From NCBI GenBank assembly GCA_001780955.1, contig MFJR01000013.1:34506-93300 (forward strand): DNA of 58,795 nt, read 5' to 3'. Positions 24,031 through 33,253 of this stretch are shown here, piece by piece. The notes beneath the pieces are model-generated. The model did no database searches and was not told the origin of the DNA. It saw only the letters and a program-made list of their open reading frames with translations. Both the position numbers and the translations under genes were made by a program. The stretch's first letter is position 1. The number at the start of each line of letters is the position of its first letter. This DNA comes from Candidatus Gottesmanbacteria bacterium RIFCSPLOWO2_01_FULL_39_12b. Its GTDB lineage: Bacteria; Patescibacteriota; Microgenomatia; 2-02-FULL-39-11.

Positions 24031-25497
24031 TCATTTTCTCACCAAAAAACTACTGTCAGATGCGGGGATAAAATTTTCCCTGATATATTTAGCTTGTAAA
24101 CCCGGCAGAACGTTTAATCTTTCAACATTCCCCACATGAACAAAATTTGTTTGCCTTTTTTTCATGTCTGTCTCCAAATCAGGAAATTTAAAACGAATAG
24201 ATTCTTCATACTGACCGTATGGAAGGCAGCAAAAATAATATCCATCAGGAAACAGAATCGTCTCACCGGTCAGGTCAAAAATTGGCGAATCTTTAGGTAT
24301 ATTTTTGATCAGATTTTCTAATTTGGTGAGACTGACTTTATTCGTCCATTGCATTTTCTTTTTATAGAGAGTCTCGCCTATAAAACCCAGATAAATAATA
24401 AATACCAGGAAAAGTAATCCTTTCGTGCTTTTTTGTTTTTCCAAAAAAAGAACGGAAATAAACTCGGCAAAGAATATGGCAATAAAGGGAGCAACAGGAA
24501 TAAGATATTGTGAGTGCTTAAGGGGATAAACGTAAACAAAGGCATATAGATTTATCCAAAAAGAGGAGATTATTAAAAATTCTCTGGTAGATTTTTCCCC
24601 GTCATTATCCTTAAATATGGATACAAAGCGGAAAATGGCATAAAATGAGGCGATCAGATAGATGAGGAGATTCATCACGTATGGTGGGCTAAATCCCGGC
24701 AATCCGTAAAAAGTATCATTAGGATAAAAGAATAAATCCGGCCGCATATAAAACTTTGCTCCTAAGGTAGCCGTTACGTCAGAGGCCATTTTGGTCATAT
24801 TATAAAAAGCCAGTTTTGGCTTCCCCCAGACAACAATCAAAACCAGAATCGTAATGACGGGCAACAGAAAACCTGCCCCAAACTGTACCAGCTCCCTTAG
24901 GACTCCCTTTTTGAAGTTTCGAAATAATCTGTAAATAAAAACCAATACCACGGGGATACAGAAAAAAAGCGTTTTGGGAACAAATCCCAAGCTTAAACTA
25001 TAAAAAAACCCTGAGATATATAACAGCCATCCTCTCTTTTTTTCGAAACTTTTGATCAAGAGGTATAATCCAAGCAGTGATAAAAATACAGACAGTAAGT
25101 CCGGACGTATTTCCAGCATTTTATCATTTGGCAGTGGTATTAAAACAAATATCAGGGCGCTTAATAAACCCGTTTGCCGATTGCGTAATTTTCTCCCTAA
25201 AAGTATGATCACGCCCGCAGTTGCCAGATAGATACCGGAGATAAATGTCCGGGCCATGATAATCGTACCCACCGACCGGCCAAAAACAGCAAAAAGTCCG
25301 GCTATTGGATAGAGAAAAAATGGCGGAATCAGATAAAAGAAATTTACATAAGGACGCTGCCCAAGAAAAAAACTATATCCCCAATGCAGATGGGTATACT
25401 CGTCGACGTCAAAGTACCGGACTAAACCTAGCCGAAACCTCAAATACAAGAAGTACAGAAGCGATATTCCTAATATTAAATAGATAATCTTTTTCAT
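24031..25497 (-). CDS. GT39-like membrane glycosyltransferase (paralogue family 2)
   Basis: A 488-aa polytopic protein. VRYFDVDEYTHLHWGYSFF in the first external loop carries the acidic pair (Asp-Glu) typical of ArnT/PMT-type GT-C enzymes. C-terminal ILFPDGYYFCCLPYGQY is shared with the gene at 27288 (HYVCCLPYAEF). Likely uses a polyprenyl-phosphate sugar. No repeat element seen. It precedes the GNAT/aminotransferase pair's 3' end by 16 nt on the same strand. Confidence 0.82.
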   Translation of the reverse strand: MKKIIYLILGISLLYFLYLRFRLGLVRYFDVDEYTHLHWGYSFFLGQRPYVNFFYLIPPFFLYPIAGLFAVFGRSVGTIIMARTFISGIYLATAGVIILLGRKLRNRQTGLLSALIFVLIPLPNDKMLEIRPDLLSVFLSLLGLYLLIKSFEKKRGWLLYISGFFYSLSLGFVPKTLFFCIPVVLVFIYRLFRNFKKGVLRELVQFGAGFLLPVITILVLIVVWGKPKLAFYNMTKMASDVTATLGAKFYMRPDLFFYPNDTFYGLPGFSPPYVMNLLIYLIASFYAIFRFVSIFKDNDGEKSTREFLIISSFWINLYAFVYVYPLKHSQYLIPVAPFIAIFFAEFISVLFLEKQKSTKGLLFLVFIIYLGFIGETLYKKKMQWTNKVSLTKLENLIKNIPKDSPIFDLTGETILFPDGYYFCCLPYGQYEESIRFKFPDLETDMKKRQTNFVHVGNVERLNVLPGLQAKYIRENFIPASDSSFLVRK

Positions 25498-25513
25498 GTC
25501 TTGTAATTGTAAA

Positions 25514-26086
25514 TTATTTAATTTTATACAGGTAATAGTTTATCTTTTGTCTACCTATATAAAAACTGGTTTTCTTTTGACAACCTATTTTTTGGTAAAA
25601 TCCATATGAGGGTAAATAGTCGTAGACGCTAATTCTAAATTCTTTCACACCCTTTTTTTTAAATTCTGCCACGATTTTCATAAATAATTTTCGTCCCATT
25701 CCCTTTCTTCGATATCTGGGATCAACAACTATAGTTAATAACTCTGGGATATCGCTTTTAAACCCGGGGTACAGCATCATTTGGATTATTTTGATAAGAA
25801 GTACCGGTCGAGTAATAAAAATACCCAAAAATATGGAAGTGAAACCTAATATATCTCGAAGAAATATTGTTTTATATAGACCACCTACGCTTAATATTCC
25901 GCTTGTTAAACCTAAAATTTGTTCATCTTCTTTTTCCACAAATACCCAACAGTCTGGTAAACTCAGTAATACCTTATAGAATTTTTTCAAAAACCCGGTT
26001 CCCAGTTCTGCTAATAAACCGGGAAGTTCCCGCCTGTAAAGTTTTACGGCCTTGTCAATATCCTGATGGGTTAACTTTTGAATCAC
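25514..26086 (-). CDS. GNAT-family N-acetyltransferase
   Basis: A 190-aa protein. The GNAT core is clear: LLTIVVDPRYRRKGMGRKLF is the acetyl-CoA pyrophosphate loop (R/QxxGxG/A), followed by GVKEFRISVYDYLPSYGFYQKIG (motif B). It overlaps the upstream DegT aminotransferase by 4 nt (ATGA), so the two are translationally coupled. The pair probably makes an N-acetylated amino sugar: the aminotransferase adds the amine, the GNAT acetylates it. Confidence 0.88.
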   Translation of the reverse strand: MIQKLTHQDIDKAVKLYRRELPGLLAELGTGFLKKFYKVLLSLPDCWVFVEKEDEQILGLTSGILSVGGLYKTIFLRDILGFTSIFLGIFITRPVLLIKIIQMMLYPGFKSDIPELLTIVVDPRYRRKGMGRKLFMKIVAEFKKKGVKEFRISVYDYLPSYGFYQKIGCQKKTSFYIGRQKINYYLYKIK

Positions 26087-27249
26087 TTTAGAAATTTAAT
26101 CGTTTTCTCTGCTACTTGCTGCACTTCATCGTCAGTAAGTTCAGGAAACATCGGTAATGATAAAATCTCGTTGCAGGCAGTCTCACTTTCCGGAAAATCT
26201 CCTTTTTGGTCGACTAAGTACTTCATCGAGGGAACAAAATGTATCGGGACAGGATAATGAATGGCTGTTTTAATCCCTATTTTATCTAAATAAGATTTCA
26301 GTTCATCCCGCTTTTTTACCCGAATAACGTAGAGATGGTAAACGTGTCTAACATATGGAGCTTCGTAGGGAAGTATAATTGTAGGCCTTAAAGACACCTG
26401 GAAGGTGGCCGAAGGACTCCTTCCAGGTGGAGGAGTCAGTAAATGATACAGTTCTGCTATCTCTCTCCTCCTCTCATTCCATTTATCAAGGTATTTTAAT
26501 TTGACCAGAAGAACTGCCGCCTGAATTTCATCCAGTCTGCTGTTTCTACCAATCAGAATACTGTTATAACGAGACTCTTCTCCATACATTCTAAGCAGTT
26601 TTACCTTTTTATATATATCCGGATTGTTTGTCACCACCATTCCCCCGTCTCCAAAACAGCCAAGATTTTTGGTCGGGTAAAAAGAGAAACAACCAACGTC
26701 GCCAAGGCTTCCTACCTTTTTCCATTCAGTCTTCTCCTTAAGTGACTTTTGAACTTTCACCTCCGCCCCATGCGCCTGGGCGCAATCTTCAACGACAGGA
26801 ATATTAAATTCCTTACTAATCTTTATAATCGCCTGCATATCCGCCGGCTGTCCGTATAAATGGACCACAATAATCGCTTTCGTCTTTTTTGTAATCGCAG
26901 AGGAAAGCATCTTGGGATCAATATTGAAAGTCTCTTTTCCAATATCTACCAGTTTAGCAACTGCACCTATTGCCGTAATGGCAAAAGCGGTAGGATAAGA
27001 GTTGGCAGGAACAACCACCTCGTCTCCTGGTTTGATACCTAATGCCAAAAGAGCCAGAGACAGAGCATCCGTCCCGGAGGCTACACCCACCGCATAGAAA
27101 CTCCCTATATATTTGGCAAATGCAGTTTCAAAGTCTGAGACGTGCTTGCCTAAGATAAATACTCCTTTTTGTATTACATCCGAAAAAACTAGAGAGAGTT
27201 CCCTCTTGAGAATTTTATTTTGTCTGGTAATATCAAAAACAGGAATCAT
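26083..27249 (-). CDS. DegT/DnrJ/EryC1-family sugar aminotransferase
   Basis: A 388-aa PLP enzyme. FVLGKHV-like FILGKHVSDFETAFA, GVASGTDALSLALLALGI, EDCAQAHGA (D155) and FYPTKNLGCFGDGG (PLP lysine K194) are the hallmarks. It aminates a nucleotide keto-sugar. Residues about 272-287 (TPPPGRSPSATFQVS) are encoded by a REPIN of the local RAYT family (26395-26429), placed between the SRLDEIQAAVL helix region and IILPYE, in a loop. The frame is kept, so the enzyme may still work. Confidence 0.92.
   Translation of the reverse strand: MIPVFDITRQNKILKRELSLVFSDVIQKGVFILGKHVSDFETAFAKYIGSFYAVGVASGTDALSLALLALGIKPGDEVVVPANSYPTAFAITAIGAVAKLVDIGKETFNIDPKMLSSAITKKTKAIIVVHLYGQPADMQAIIKISKEFNIPVVEDCAQAHGAEVKVQKSLKEKTEWKKVGSLGDVGCFSFYPTKNLGCFGDGGMVVTNNPDIYKKVKLLRMYGEESRYNSILIGRNSRLDEIQAAVLLVKLKYLDKWNERRREIAELYHLLTPPPGRSPSATFQVSLRPTIILPYEAPYVRHVYHLYVIRVKKRDELKSYLDKIGIKTAIHYPVPIHFVPSMKYLVDQKGDFPESETACNEILSLPMFPELTDDEVQQVAEKTIKFLK
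26395..26429 (+). repeat. REPIN of the RAYT family inside the aminotransferase gene
   Basis: CACCTGGAAGGTG (26395-26407) faces CCTTCCAGGTG (26419-26429). A further stem GACTCC/GGAGTC surrounds the right half. The core is identical to the REP units flanking the transposase 25 kb away. Confidence 0.88.
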
Positions 27250-27287
27250 AAGGGTAGAATATAATAAAAATATACAAATTGATAGAT

Positions 27288-28862
27288 ATGATCCGTATCC
27301 TGAGAAAAATACACCCCCAGCATCTCCTTCTGCTTGGAAGTATTCTTCTTTTTCTTTTCTTTGCTTTTTGGCGGTATAAGCTTGGACTAGTACGATATTT
27401 TGATAACGATGAATTTATGTATCCCAACTGGAGCTATCACATGTCGATAGGATACCGACCCTATCTGGATTTTCTTCTGATGGTGCCCCCCCTATTTCCT
27501 CTTGTACTTATTCCCCTTTTTTCTTTCTGGCATGGCACAGATCCTCTTATTATGGGACGAATTGTAGCATTTATTATTTCATTCTTTCTTGCCGGCATAG
27601 CTATGCTCCTTTTTTGGCAGATGCGGCGGTCCTGGCTTTTTATCCTAGTGGGACTTCTCTTTTTTACTCTCCCGATGCCATCAGATAAGCTTATGGAAAT
27701 ACGTCCTGATAATCTTGCCCTTCTTTTCTTTTTGTTGGGGTTGAGTATACAACTGAAATGGATGGAGAAACTCCCGCCTCAGCGGGAGGGACGATACTGT
27801 AATTCCTCATTTTTCGGAAACAGTATCGGGACAAAACCTTTCTATGCTTTTTGTATCGGAGTTTTTTATATGCTATCTTCTTTAACACTTCAGAAAATGT
27901 TCCCGTATATTGCTATTGCCCTTATTATTGCATATATCAGAGATATTACTCATTTAAAACGCCCCCAATTCCCATGGTCGATTGTATATATGATAGGAGG
28001 AGCTTTTCTCGTATCAATACCATTTCTCTATTGGACCTTTTCATCTGGGAATCCGCAGATTGTTTTCTACTCCCTGTTTACCCTCCCTTTGGAACATGCT
28101 CATATGTATACGAACAATAAACCTCCTCCTCTTTTTTACTTCCAACCCAACAATATCTATTATGGGCAGTGGGGATATGGTCTGGGATTTATCGTAAACA
28201 CTCTTCTTTGGATCAGTGGAGGAATTATCGGAATACTGCGTATTTTTTATGCATTATTACCGCGAACAAAGAATAAATTACAGGAACTTCTTATTGGACT
28301 TTTGACTGTTACCGCTATCGGGTTGTATTTTATCTCATCCATTCAATTCCCCCAGTATCTTCTTCCAGCATCTGTGTGGATCGTGTGGAATATTACCGAT
28401 CTTTTTTATCTTTTATGGAATCTGAGGGGGAATAAATCATTTCGATTTCTCTTTAGCATTCTCTATTGTATGGCATGTATTTTTCTCTATAAAACATTTT
28501 TCTTTGTGCATCTGCCTAAGTTTTCTTGGCCTAATACCGACCAGTTACAATATATCAGAGACATTCATACCTCCATTCCTTATTCAGAATATATTTTGGA
28601 TCTTGATGGGAGAACATTGTATTATCGCTATCCCCATTATGTGTGCTGTCTTCCCTATGCAGAGTTTCGTAGATTTTTGTCTGTCTCGATACCATCTATA
28701 AAAGAAGCACTCATCCGGACAAAAACAAAATACATCAACGGATTTCCGGCTCGGATCAATTTTCTTTCACTCCATGATACAATTTTTATCCATACCAACT
28801 TCGTACAAAAAAATGAGACGTTTTATACTCTCAAGTCTGAAATCACACCGACAGGGTTATAA
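27288..28862 (+). CDS. GT39-like membrane glycosyltransferase (paralogue family 2)
   Basis: From ATG 27288 the protein is 524 aa; a TTG at 27279 is also possible. LVRYFDNDEFMYPNWSYHM matches the first loop of the protein at 24031, and HYVCCLPYAEF near the C-terminus matches its CCLPYGQY. An in-frame insertion of about 57 bp at 27771-27827 encodes PPQREGRYCNSSFFGNSIG. The two paralogues flank the aminotransferase-acetyltransferase pair. The stop overlaps the convergent gene by 6 bp. Confidence 0.82.
   Translation: MIRILRKIHPQHLLLLGSILLFLFFAFWRYKLGLVRYFDNDEFMYPNWSYHMSIGYRPYLDFLLMVPPLFPLVLIPLFSFWHGTDPLIMGRIVAFIISFFLAGIAMLLFWQMRRSWLFILVGLLFFTLPMPSDKLMEIRPDNLALLFFLLGLSIQLKWMEKLPPQREGRYCNSSFFGNSIGTKPFYAFCIGVFYMLSSLTLQKMFPYIAIALIIAYIRDITHLKRPQFPWSIVYMIGGAFLVSIPFLYWTFSSGNPQIVFYSLFTLPLEHAHMYTNNKPPPLFYFQPNNIYYGQWGYGLGFIVNTLLWISGGIIGILRIFYALLPRTKNKLQELLIGLLTVTAIGLYFISSIQFPQYLLPASVWIVWNITDLFYLLWNLRGNKSFRFLFSILYCMACIFLYKTFFFVHLPKFSWPNTDQLQYIRDIHTSIPYSEYILDLDGRTLYYRYPHYVCCLPYAEFRRFLSVSIPSIKEALIRTKTKYINGFPARINFLSLHDTIFIHTNFVQKNETFYTLKSEITPTGL
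27771..27827 (+). repeat. Double hairpin (family E copy 1), in frame
   Basis: CTCCCGC-CTCA-GCGGGAG (27771-27788) followed by GATACTGT (27793-27800) and ACAGTATC (27820-27827), with TTCC/GGAA inside. The second half resembles 48754-48788. Confidence 0.8.
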
Positions 28863-30059
28863 GAAAAATATAAAACGGAATATCCCACTATAAAAATAAA
28901 AAGAGAAGATTAAAAAATAAAGAAACAGACCATATTCTACCTTCCATCCCCTCGTCTCCCGAAAAAGTAAAAAAAGAACGAAAGAAGTTATATAGTATCT
29001 CCACTCCATAAACCAGATGGGGATCAAAAAAATTGCTGTAATAGGATAGAGAAGATACCCTGCTTTTTCTTTCAATTTCACCACAAGAAGGAACAAAACT
29101 GCCATCACCAAGACGGAAAAAAATATAAGTTTCCGTAAGGTATCTCCCGTAAAATAGAGGATAAGGGCATTATGGAGAAAAAATGGTGCCTGATTGTAAA
29201 GATGAGTATTGGTAAAAAGTTTGTAGTAGATAAAAAATACCGGAACCAATAGTATTATATATACTCTATATTTCCACAATAGCTTCACCATATCGTGTCC
29301 GTACGAAAGCAATAGTGGCAAAAAAAGAAATGGAAAAAGAAAAATAATGATAAATATATTGCTTTGATTGAGTAGATTAAGATACATAAGTTGCCTATCT
29401 CCAATAGTCATAGCCCCATTCAGTATCAAAAATTCACAAAGAAGAAGAGGCCCTAAAACAAATGTATATGTCCGGCTAAGATGGATTATAAGATTCGTTC
29501 TTGATATATGCCAGCCAAATTTTTTGATGTAAATAAAAAGAAACAAAAAAATAAGCCAGACGATGTTATTTTGCCTGGCAAGGATACTGACCGAAGCTAT
29601 AATTCCAGAAGCTAAATAGTGTTTTTTATAGAGAGTGAACAAGGAAAGCAGGATAAAAAGAAGAGAAAATATATCCGTATATATAAGGGAAAAGTAAGGA
29701 AAAATAAGCGGGAAAAAACTATAGTGTAACGTTTTTACTAATGCGTTCTGTCGATCTATCTCTCGTGCCGTAAGATAAAAAATGGGGATAGTCAACACGT
29801 TTATGAGAAATCCTATCAATCTTATATCCTGAAAGCGCGATACATGTAATATTCTTGCTCCTGCTGCGAGTATTGCGTGGTATCCAGGTATCATGGAAAG
29901 GAGAGGATCGGGACGAAAATCACCACTCAAAAATCGCACTATCTGGCGATAGTGATAGTTCTCATCAATCATAAGAGAATGGTCTCTGATAAGTATGAAA
30001 GCACCTGTGTGGATAAGAAAGATGGTGAGGAAAACGAGGAGAAATATTCGCTTATTCAT
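28857..30059 (-). CDS. ALG10-like membrane glucosyltransferase homologue
   Basis: A 400-aa polytopic protein. The first loop MIDENYHYRQIVRFLSGDF, with DPLLSMIPGYHAI, closely follows the DExFHxxQ...G.F..WDP.ITT.PGLY pattern of eukaryotic ALG10 (GT59, the alpha-1,2-glucosyltransferase that finishes the N-glycan precursor). The Asp-Glu pair would be the catalytic acid site. Known ALG10 proteins use dolichyl-phosphate glucose; here polyprenyl-phosphate glucose is the inferred donor. No repeat elements seen. Confidence 0.68.
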   Translation of the reverse strand: MNKRIFLLVFLTIFLIHTGAFILIRDHSLMIDENYHYRQIVRFLSGDFRPDPLLSMIPGYHAILAAGARILHVSRFQDIRLIGFLINVLTIPIFYLTAREIDRQNALVKTLHYSFFPLIFPYFSLIYTDIFSLLFILLSLFTLYKKHYLASGIIASVSILARQNNIVWLIFLFLFIYIKKFGWHISRTNLIIHLSRTYTFVLGPLLLCEFLILNGAMTIGDRQLMYLNLLNQSNIFIIIFLFPFLFLPLLLSYGHDMVKLLWKYRVYIILLVPVFFIYYKLFTNTHLYNQAPFFLHNALILYFTGDTLRKLIFFSVLVMAVLFLLVVKLKEKAGYLLYPITAIFLIPIWFMEWRYYITSFVLFLLFRETRGWKVEYGLFLYFLIFSFYFYSGIFRFIFFL

Positions 30060-30185
30060 ATAAACTTTCTTACCAATTTCATTTTCTCAAAACTCAATTG
30101 ACTACGTTTTTGGCAAAAAATTAACTCCCTATAAAAGCACCTTATCCCTGTCTGAACATATAGGTACCTTCCTATCTACAGAACG

Positions 30186-30209
30186 AAGTGAAACCACTCA
30201 GTTTCACTT
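30186..30209. other. Hairpin in the 30060-30249 intergenic region
   Basis: AAGTGAAAC-CACTCA-GTTTCACTT, a perfect 9-bp stem. It could terminate the minus-strand operon ending at 30250, but no T-run is evident. The rest of this 190-bp gap shows no gene. Confidence 0.45.
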
Positions 30210-30249
30210 TCTGTCTTCATTCCATATCCGGCAAAAAGAAAAAGACAGC

Positions 30250-31512
30250 TTATCCATTTAAGAATTTTAATAAAATTCGATAAGGTAATTTTTTTATTAG
30301 TATCCATATACTAAACCCGGTAAAAATAAATATTAAAGAGTATGCCGGAAGAGTATAACGTTCCTCACCTGAACTGACCGCATGGAAAACAGTCAGGTAA
30401 ATAATAAAAAATAATATCATGGAGCCAAACAAGATATATTTTTTATGTCCTCTTCTCTGACTTTTCATCCAGAGAGCAAATCCAATAATAGCACTGATTA
30501 ATATTCCTATATTACTCCAATAAACCAAAAAATCTACCCTTGAATTTGTCGGGCCTATATCGTAAGGAAAAAGATAATTTTTTTCCCAGATATACCACAT
30601 TTTGGCCGCACTTACCCGTATTATCTTAACCGGATCCTCTCTTATTTTTTTGATTATCAATCCATAATACTTTTGGTCACGTAGCCCTGCCTGTTTTCTG
30701 TCGTAGTTCGGGGCGAAATCTTCGAAAGCCTTGTTAACTTCCACTGCATGCGGTTTCCATTTGTTTGAAGTCACCGGATAACTTCTTTCAATAAACATGG
30801 AGACATAAAAATTCTGCAGAAATGCACTGTCAACATTCAATAGAGCCGGTTGCCCCCAGTATTTGAGATTACCGATAATGTTATAAGAAAACGGGAGAAA
30901 GTAAAACAAGATTAGAAGACCGGCGTTAAGAATCTGAATTCGCCATGTTTTGGCCATTCTTCTAATCAAAAAAATCATCAGGACAAGTATCGTAACCGTA
31001 AAAGCCATAAATATCGGTTTTACCTCTACCAAATATGCCAAAAGCAATCCCAAGACAGATATCAGAAGTAAACTTCTTTTCTCAAGATATCTTAGAAGCA
31101 GATAAAAAACCAGCGTGGTTAGAAAAATTGCCAAGACCTCAGTGAGCAATACACCAACATATGCGCTGGTATAGGGGTTAAAAAGATAGAGAATGTAGGC
31201 TATATAGGCCGGTCCATAAGTCATCAATTTTTTAGCAATCAGAAATACCAAAAAAGCGGTTCCGGTATCAAAAAGAGCCTGGATAACTTTCCAGTAAATT
31301 TCTCCTGTACCAAAAACACGGTATATAAGGGCAATCATCATGGAATAACCGTACGGTCTTATGGAATCAGAAAAGAAAGGATACTGTAGAATCCTCTGGG
31401 CATAGTCATGATACTGTACCTGATCAAAAACAAAAAACTGGGGAACAAGTTTGATAAACCAGAGACGGAAGAGAAAACCGAGAATAAATAGGAAAACTAT
31501 AACATAACGCAT
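30250..31512 (-). CDS. GT39-like membrane glycosyltransferase
   Basis: ATG 31512 gives about 420 aa; an upstream TTG at 31527 would overlap the epimerase gene. FVFDQVQYHDYAQRILQY is a typical first-loop acidic motif of the ArnT/PMT superfamily (here Asp before Gln and Asp in HDYA), and PYGYSMMIALIYRVFG follows. It ends an apparent operon (36141 down to 30250 on the minus strand) of sugar-modifying enzymes. Likely transfers the modified sugar made by that operon. Confidence 0.8.
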   Translation of the reverse strand: MRYVIVFLFILGFLFRLWFIKLVPQFFVFDQVQYHDYAQRILQYPFFSDSIRPYGYSMMIALIYRVFGTGEIYWKVIQALFDTGTAFLVFLIAKKLMTYGPAYIAYILYLFNPYTSAYVGVLLTEVLAIFLTTLVFYLLLRYLEKRSLLLISVLGLLLAYLVEVKPIFMAFTVTILVLMIFLIRRMAKTWRIQILNAGLLILFYFLPFSYNIIGNLKYWGQPALLNVDSAFLQNFYVSMFIERSYPVTSNKWKPHAVEVNKAFEDFAPNYDRKQAGLRDQKYYGLIIKKIREDPVKIIRVSAAKMWYIWEKNYLFPYDIGPTNSRVDFLVYWSNIGILISAIIGFALWMKSQRRGHKKYILFGSMILFFIIYLTVFHAVSSGEERYTLPAYSLIFIFTGFSIWILIKKLPYRILLKFLNG

Positions 31513-31520
31513 ACAACTAT

Positions 31521-32534
31521 TTACCAATAGTATTTTCTATATTTCTTATAAAATAAGATAGTTTTTTTTATCCCTTCCTCAAGATTTGTTTTGGGCTCCC
31601 ACCCGTAAGTCTTCTTTATTTTCTCGATTGAGGCGATATAATCTCCCACCTCAATCTTTTTGCGGTCTACAGGATACGGCTTCAAGACAATCTCTTTACA
31701 AGGTTGGACCTTGTTTTGGACCGAACTGATAACCTCATAAGTTTTCCTGACAAAGTCTATTAACGATATCGGTGTTCCGCCGAGATTGTAAGCCTCTCCC
31801 CAGCCTTTTTCTGCCATTGCTACCATAAGTATAGCTTCAACAACATCGTCAACATAATTGACGTCCCGTATTTGCACGCCTTTTCCATAAAGTTCTATCT
31901 GTTCTCCATCTAAAATTTTTCTGATGAACCAGTTAAGCACTCCTTGTCTCTCATGCTTCATCTGATGCCTCGGACCGTAAGTATTGGTCATGCGAAGAGA
32001 GACTGTTTTTATGCCATAAACAGCATGGTACATCAAATGATATTTTTCGGAAGCAATGTTATTGATTCCGTTTATGTCCGTGGGCTCCTGGGGATGATTT
32101 TCATCAACCGGTAAATATTTTGCCTTGCCATACTGATTTCTAGTACCGGCAAAAATAATGCGTGCTTTGGGATTGAATTTTCTGACTGATTCCAAAAGTG
32201 ATAACTGAGCTCGACAGTTTATCTCCAAGTCAGTCATAGGATCAACCATGCTGTCAACATGGGAAAGAGTCCCGGCAAGATTGAAGATAAACTCTTTATC
32301 TTTGACAAGTTTTTCTATTTTTTTGGTATCTCTAATATCGGAAAAATCGACCGTAACTTTCTCTTTTATTGATTCAATATTGAAAAGATTTCCTCCATAA
32401 GCGGCAATCATGGAATCAACCAGAGTCACCCGGGCTCCGTATGAAACTAACCGGATGGCAAGATTGCTTCCGATAAACCCTAAGCCTCCGGTGATAAGTA
32501 TTTCTTTGTTTTTAAAAAAATTTCCCATTCCCAT
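31521..32534 (-). CDS. NAD-dependent nucleotide-sugar epimerase/dehydratase (extended SDR)
   Basis: The start is set to ATG 32534, which overlaps the GT2 stop (TAATG). KEILITGGLGFIGSNLA carries the Rossmann GGxGFIG motif. NQYGKAKYLPVDE and SEKYHLMYHAVYG carry a YxxxK-like motif (Tyr-His-Leu-Met-Tyr), and SLRMTNTYGPRHQ is typical of GalE/RmlB-like sugar SDRs. The Lys of YxxxK is not obvious (S-E-K-Y precedes), so the exact active Tyr is uncertain. About 337 aa, usual for the family. Confidence 0.88.
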   Translation of the reverse strand: MGMGNFFKNKEILITGGLGFIGSNLAIRLVSYGARVTLVDSMIAAYGGNLFNIESIKEKVTVDFSDIRDTKKIEKLVKDKEFIFNLAGTLSHVDSMVDPMTDLEINCRAQLSLLESVRKFNPKARIIFAGTRNQYGKAKYLPVDENHPQEPTDINGINNIASEKYHLMYHAVYGIKTVSLRMTNTYGPRHQMKHERQGVLNWFIRKILDGEQIELYGKGVQIRDVNYVDDVVEAILMVAMAEKGWGEAYNLGGTPISLIDFVRKTYEVISSVQNKVQPCKEIVLKPYPVDRKKIEVGDYIASIEKIKKTYGWEPKTNLEEGIKKTILFYKKYRKYYW

Positions 32535-33253
32535 TAAATAAATATTATACTCTTCATTAGTAATCGAGTTCCCCAAAAAATAATCAGGTCTCTTATTACC
32601 GGCAGTACTATTTTCAAATTCATTACTCCTATCCCCCCCAAGGCACCTCTGGGATAATGCGGTATTTCTACTTCACTAATTTTAAATCCATTCCTGATTG
32701 TTTTAATGCATAATTCTGTATCGATAAAAGCAGAACTGGTCACAAGGGAAATCTGACCCAAGATTGATCTAGGAAATAATTTGGTAGAATTAACATCTCT
32801 AAGGTTAATCTGAAATAATATTCTCATAAGTCTATTATAACTTCTGGATTGAAGCCTTCTTAGCCAACTGTCCATCCGCTTTTTTCGCAGTCCAATGATA
32901 AAATCATGAGTTTTCAGTTGAGGAATTAATAACTTTATGACATCTGCTCTTATCTGTCTGTCTCCTGGAATAGAAAAAATATAATCATACCTGGCTGAGT
33001 AATATAACTCTTTGATGGTAACTCCAAAGCCCAGATTTTTTAAGTGATATTTGAACTTAATCCGTTTATTTTTCTGAGATTCTCTTTCAATTTTTTTATA
33101 AGTTTTGTCTGTCGAACCATCATCTATTACCACTATTTCATACTGATTTGAATATTCTTCTCCTATTTGTACCGCCTGTGCCAATACTTTCTCAATAGTA
33201 ACCTCATCATTAAATGCCGGTATAATAATAGAAAGAGAGGAAATTTTGTCCAT
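32534..33253 (-). CDS. GT2 glycosyltransferase (DPM1-like)
   Basis: A 239-aa protein with SIIIPAFNDEVTI, VIDDGSTDKTYKK and IFSIPGDRQIRADV (DxD region changed to Gly-Asp, as in some polyprenyl-phosphate transferases), then FQINLRDVNSTKLFPR. No membrane helix. It starts 1 nt from the end of the acyltransferase gene, overlapping nothing, and couples to the epimerase gene through TAATG. Likely makes a polyprenyl-linked sugar for the GT-C enzymes. Confidence 0.88.
   Translation of the reverse strand: MDKISSLSIIIPAFNDEVTIEKVLAQAVQIGEEYSNQYEIVVIDDGSTDKTYKKIERESQKNKRIKFKYHLKNLGFGVTIKELYYSARYDYIFSIPGDRQIRADVIKLLIPQLKTHDFIIGLRKKRMDSWLRRLQSRSYNRLMRILFQINLRDVNSTKLFPRSILGQISLVTSSAFIDTELCIKTIRNGFKISEVEIPHYPRGALGGIGVMNLKIVLPVIRDLIIFWGTRLLMKSIIFI

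Noticed and set aside
30105-30140. Stretch AAAAAATTAACTCCCTATAAAAGCAC similar to 13849-13874 (two mismatches)
   Set aside because: AT-rich and short; could be a relic of a second O-antigen-ligase-like gene, but the flanks do not align, so chance cannot be excluded.
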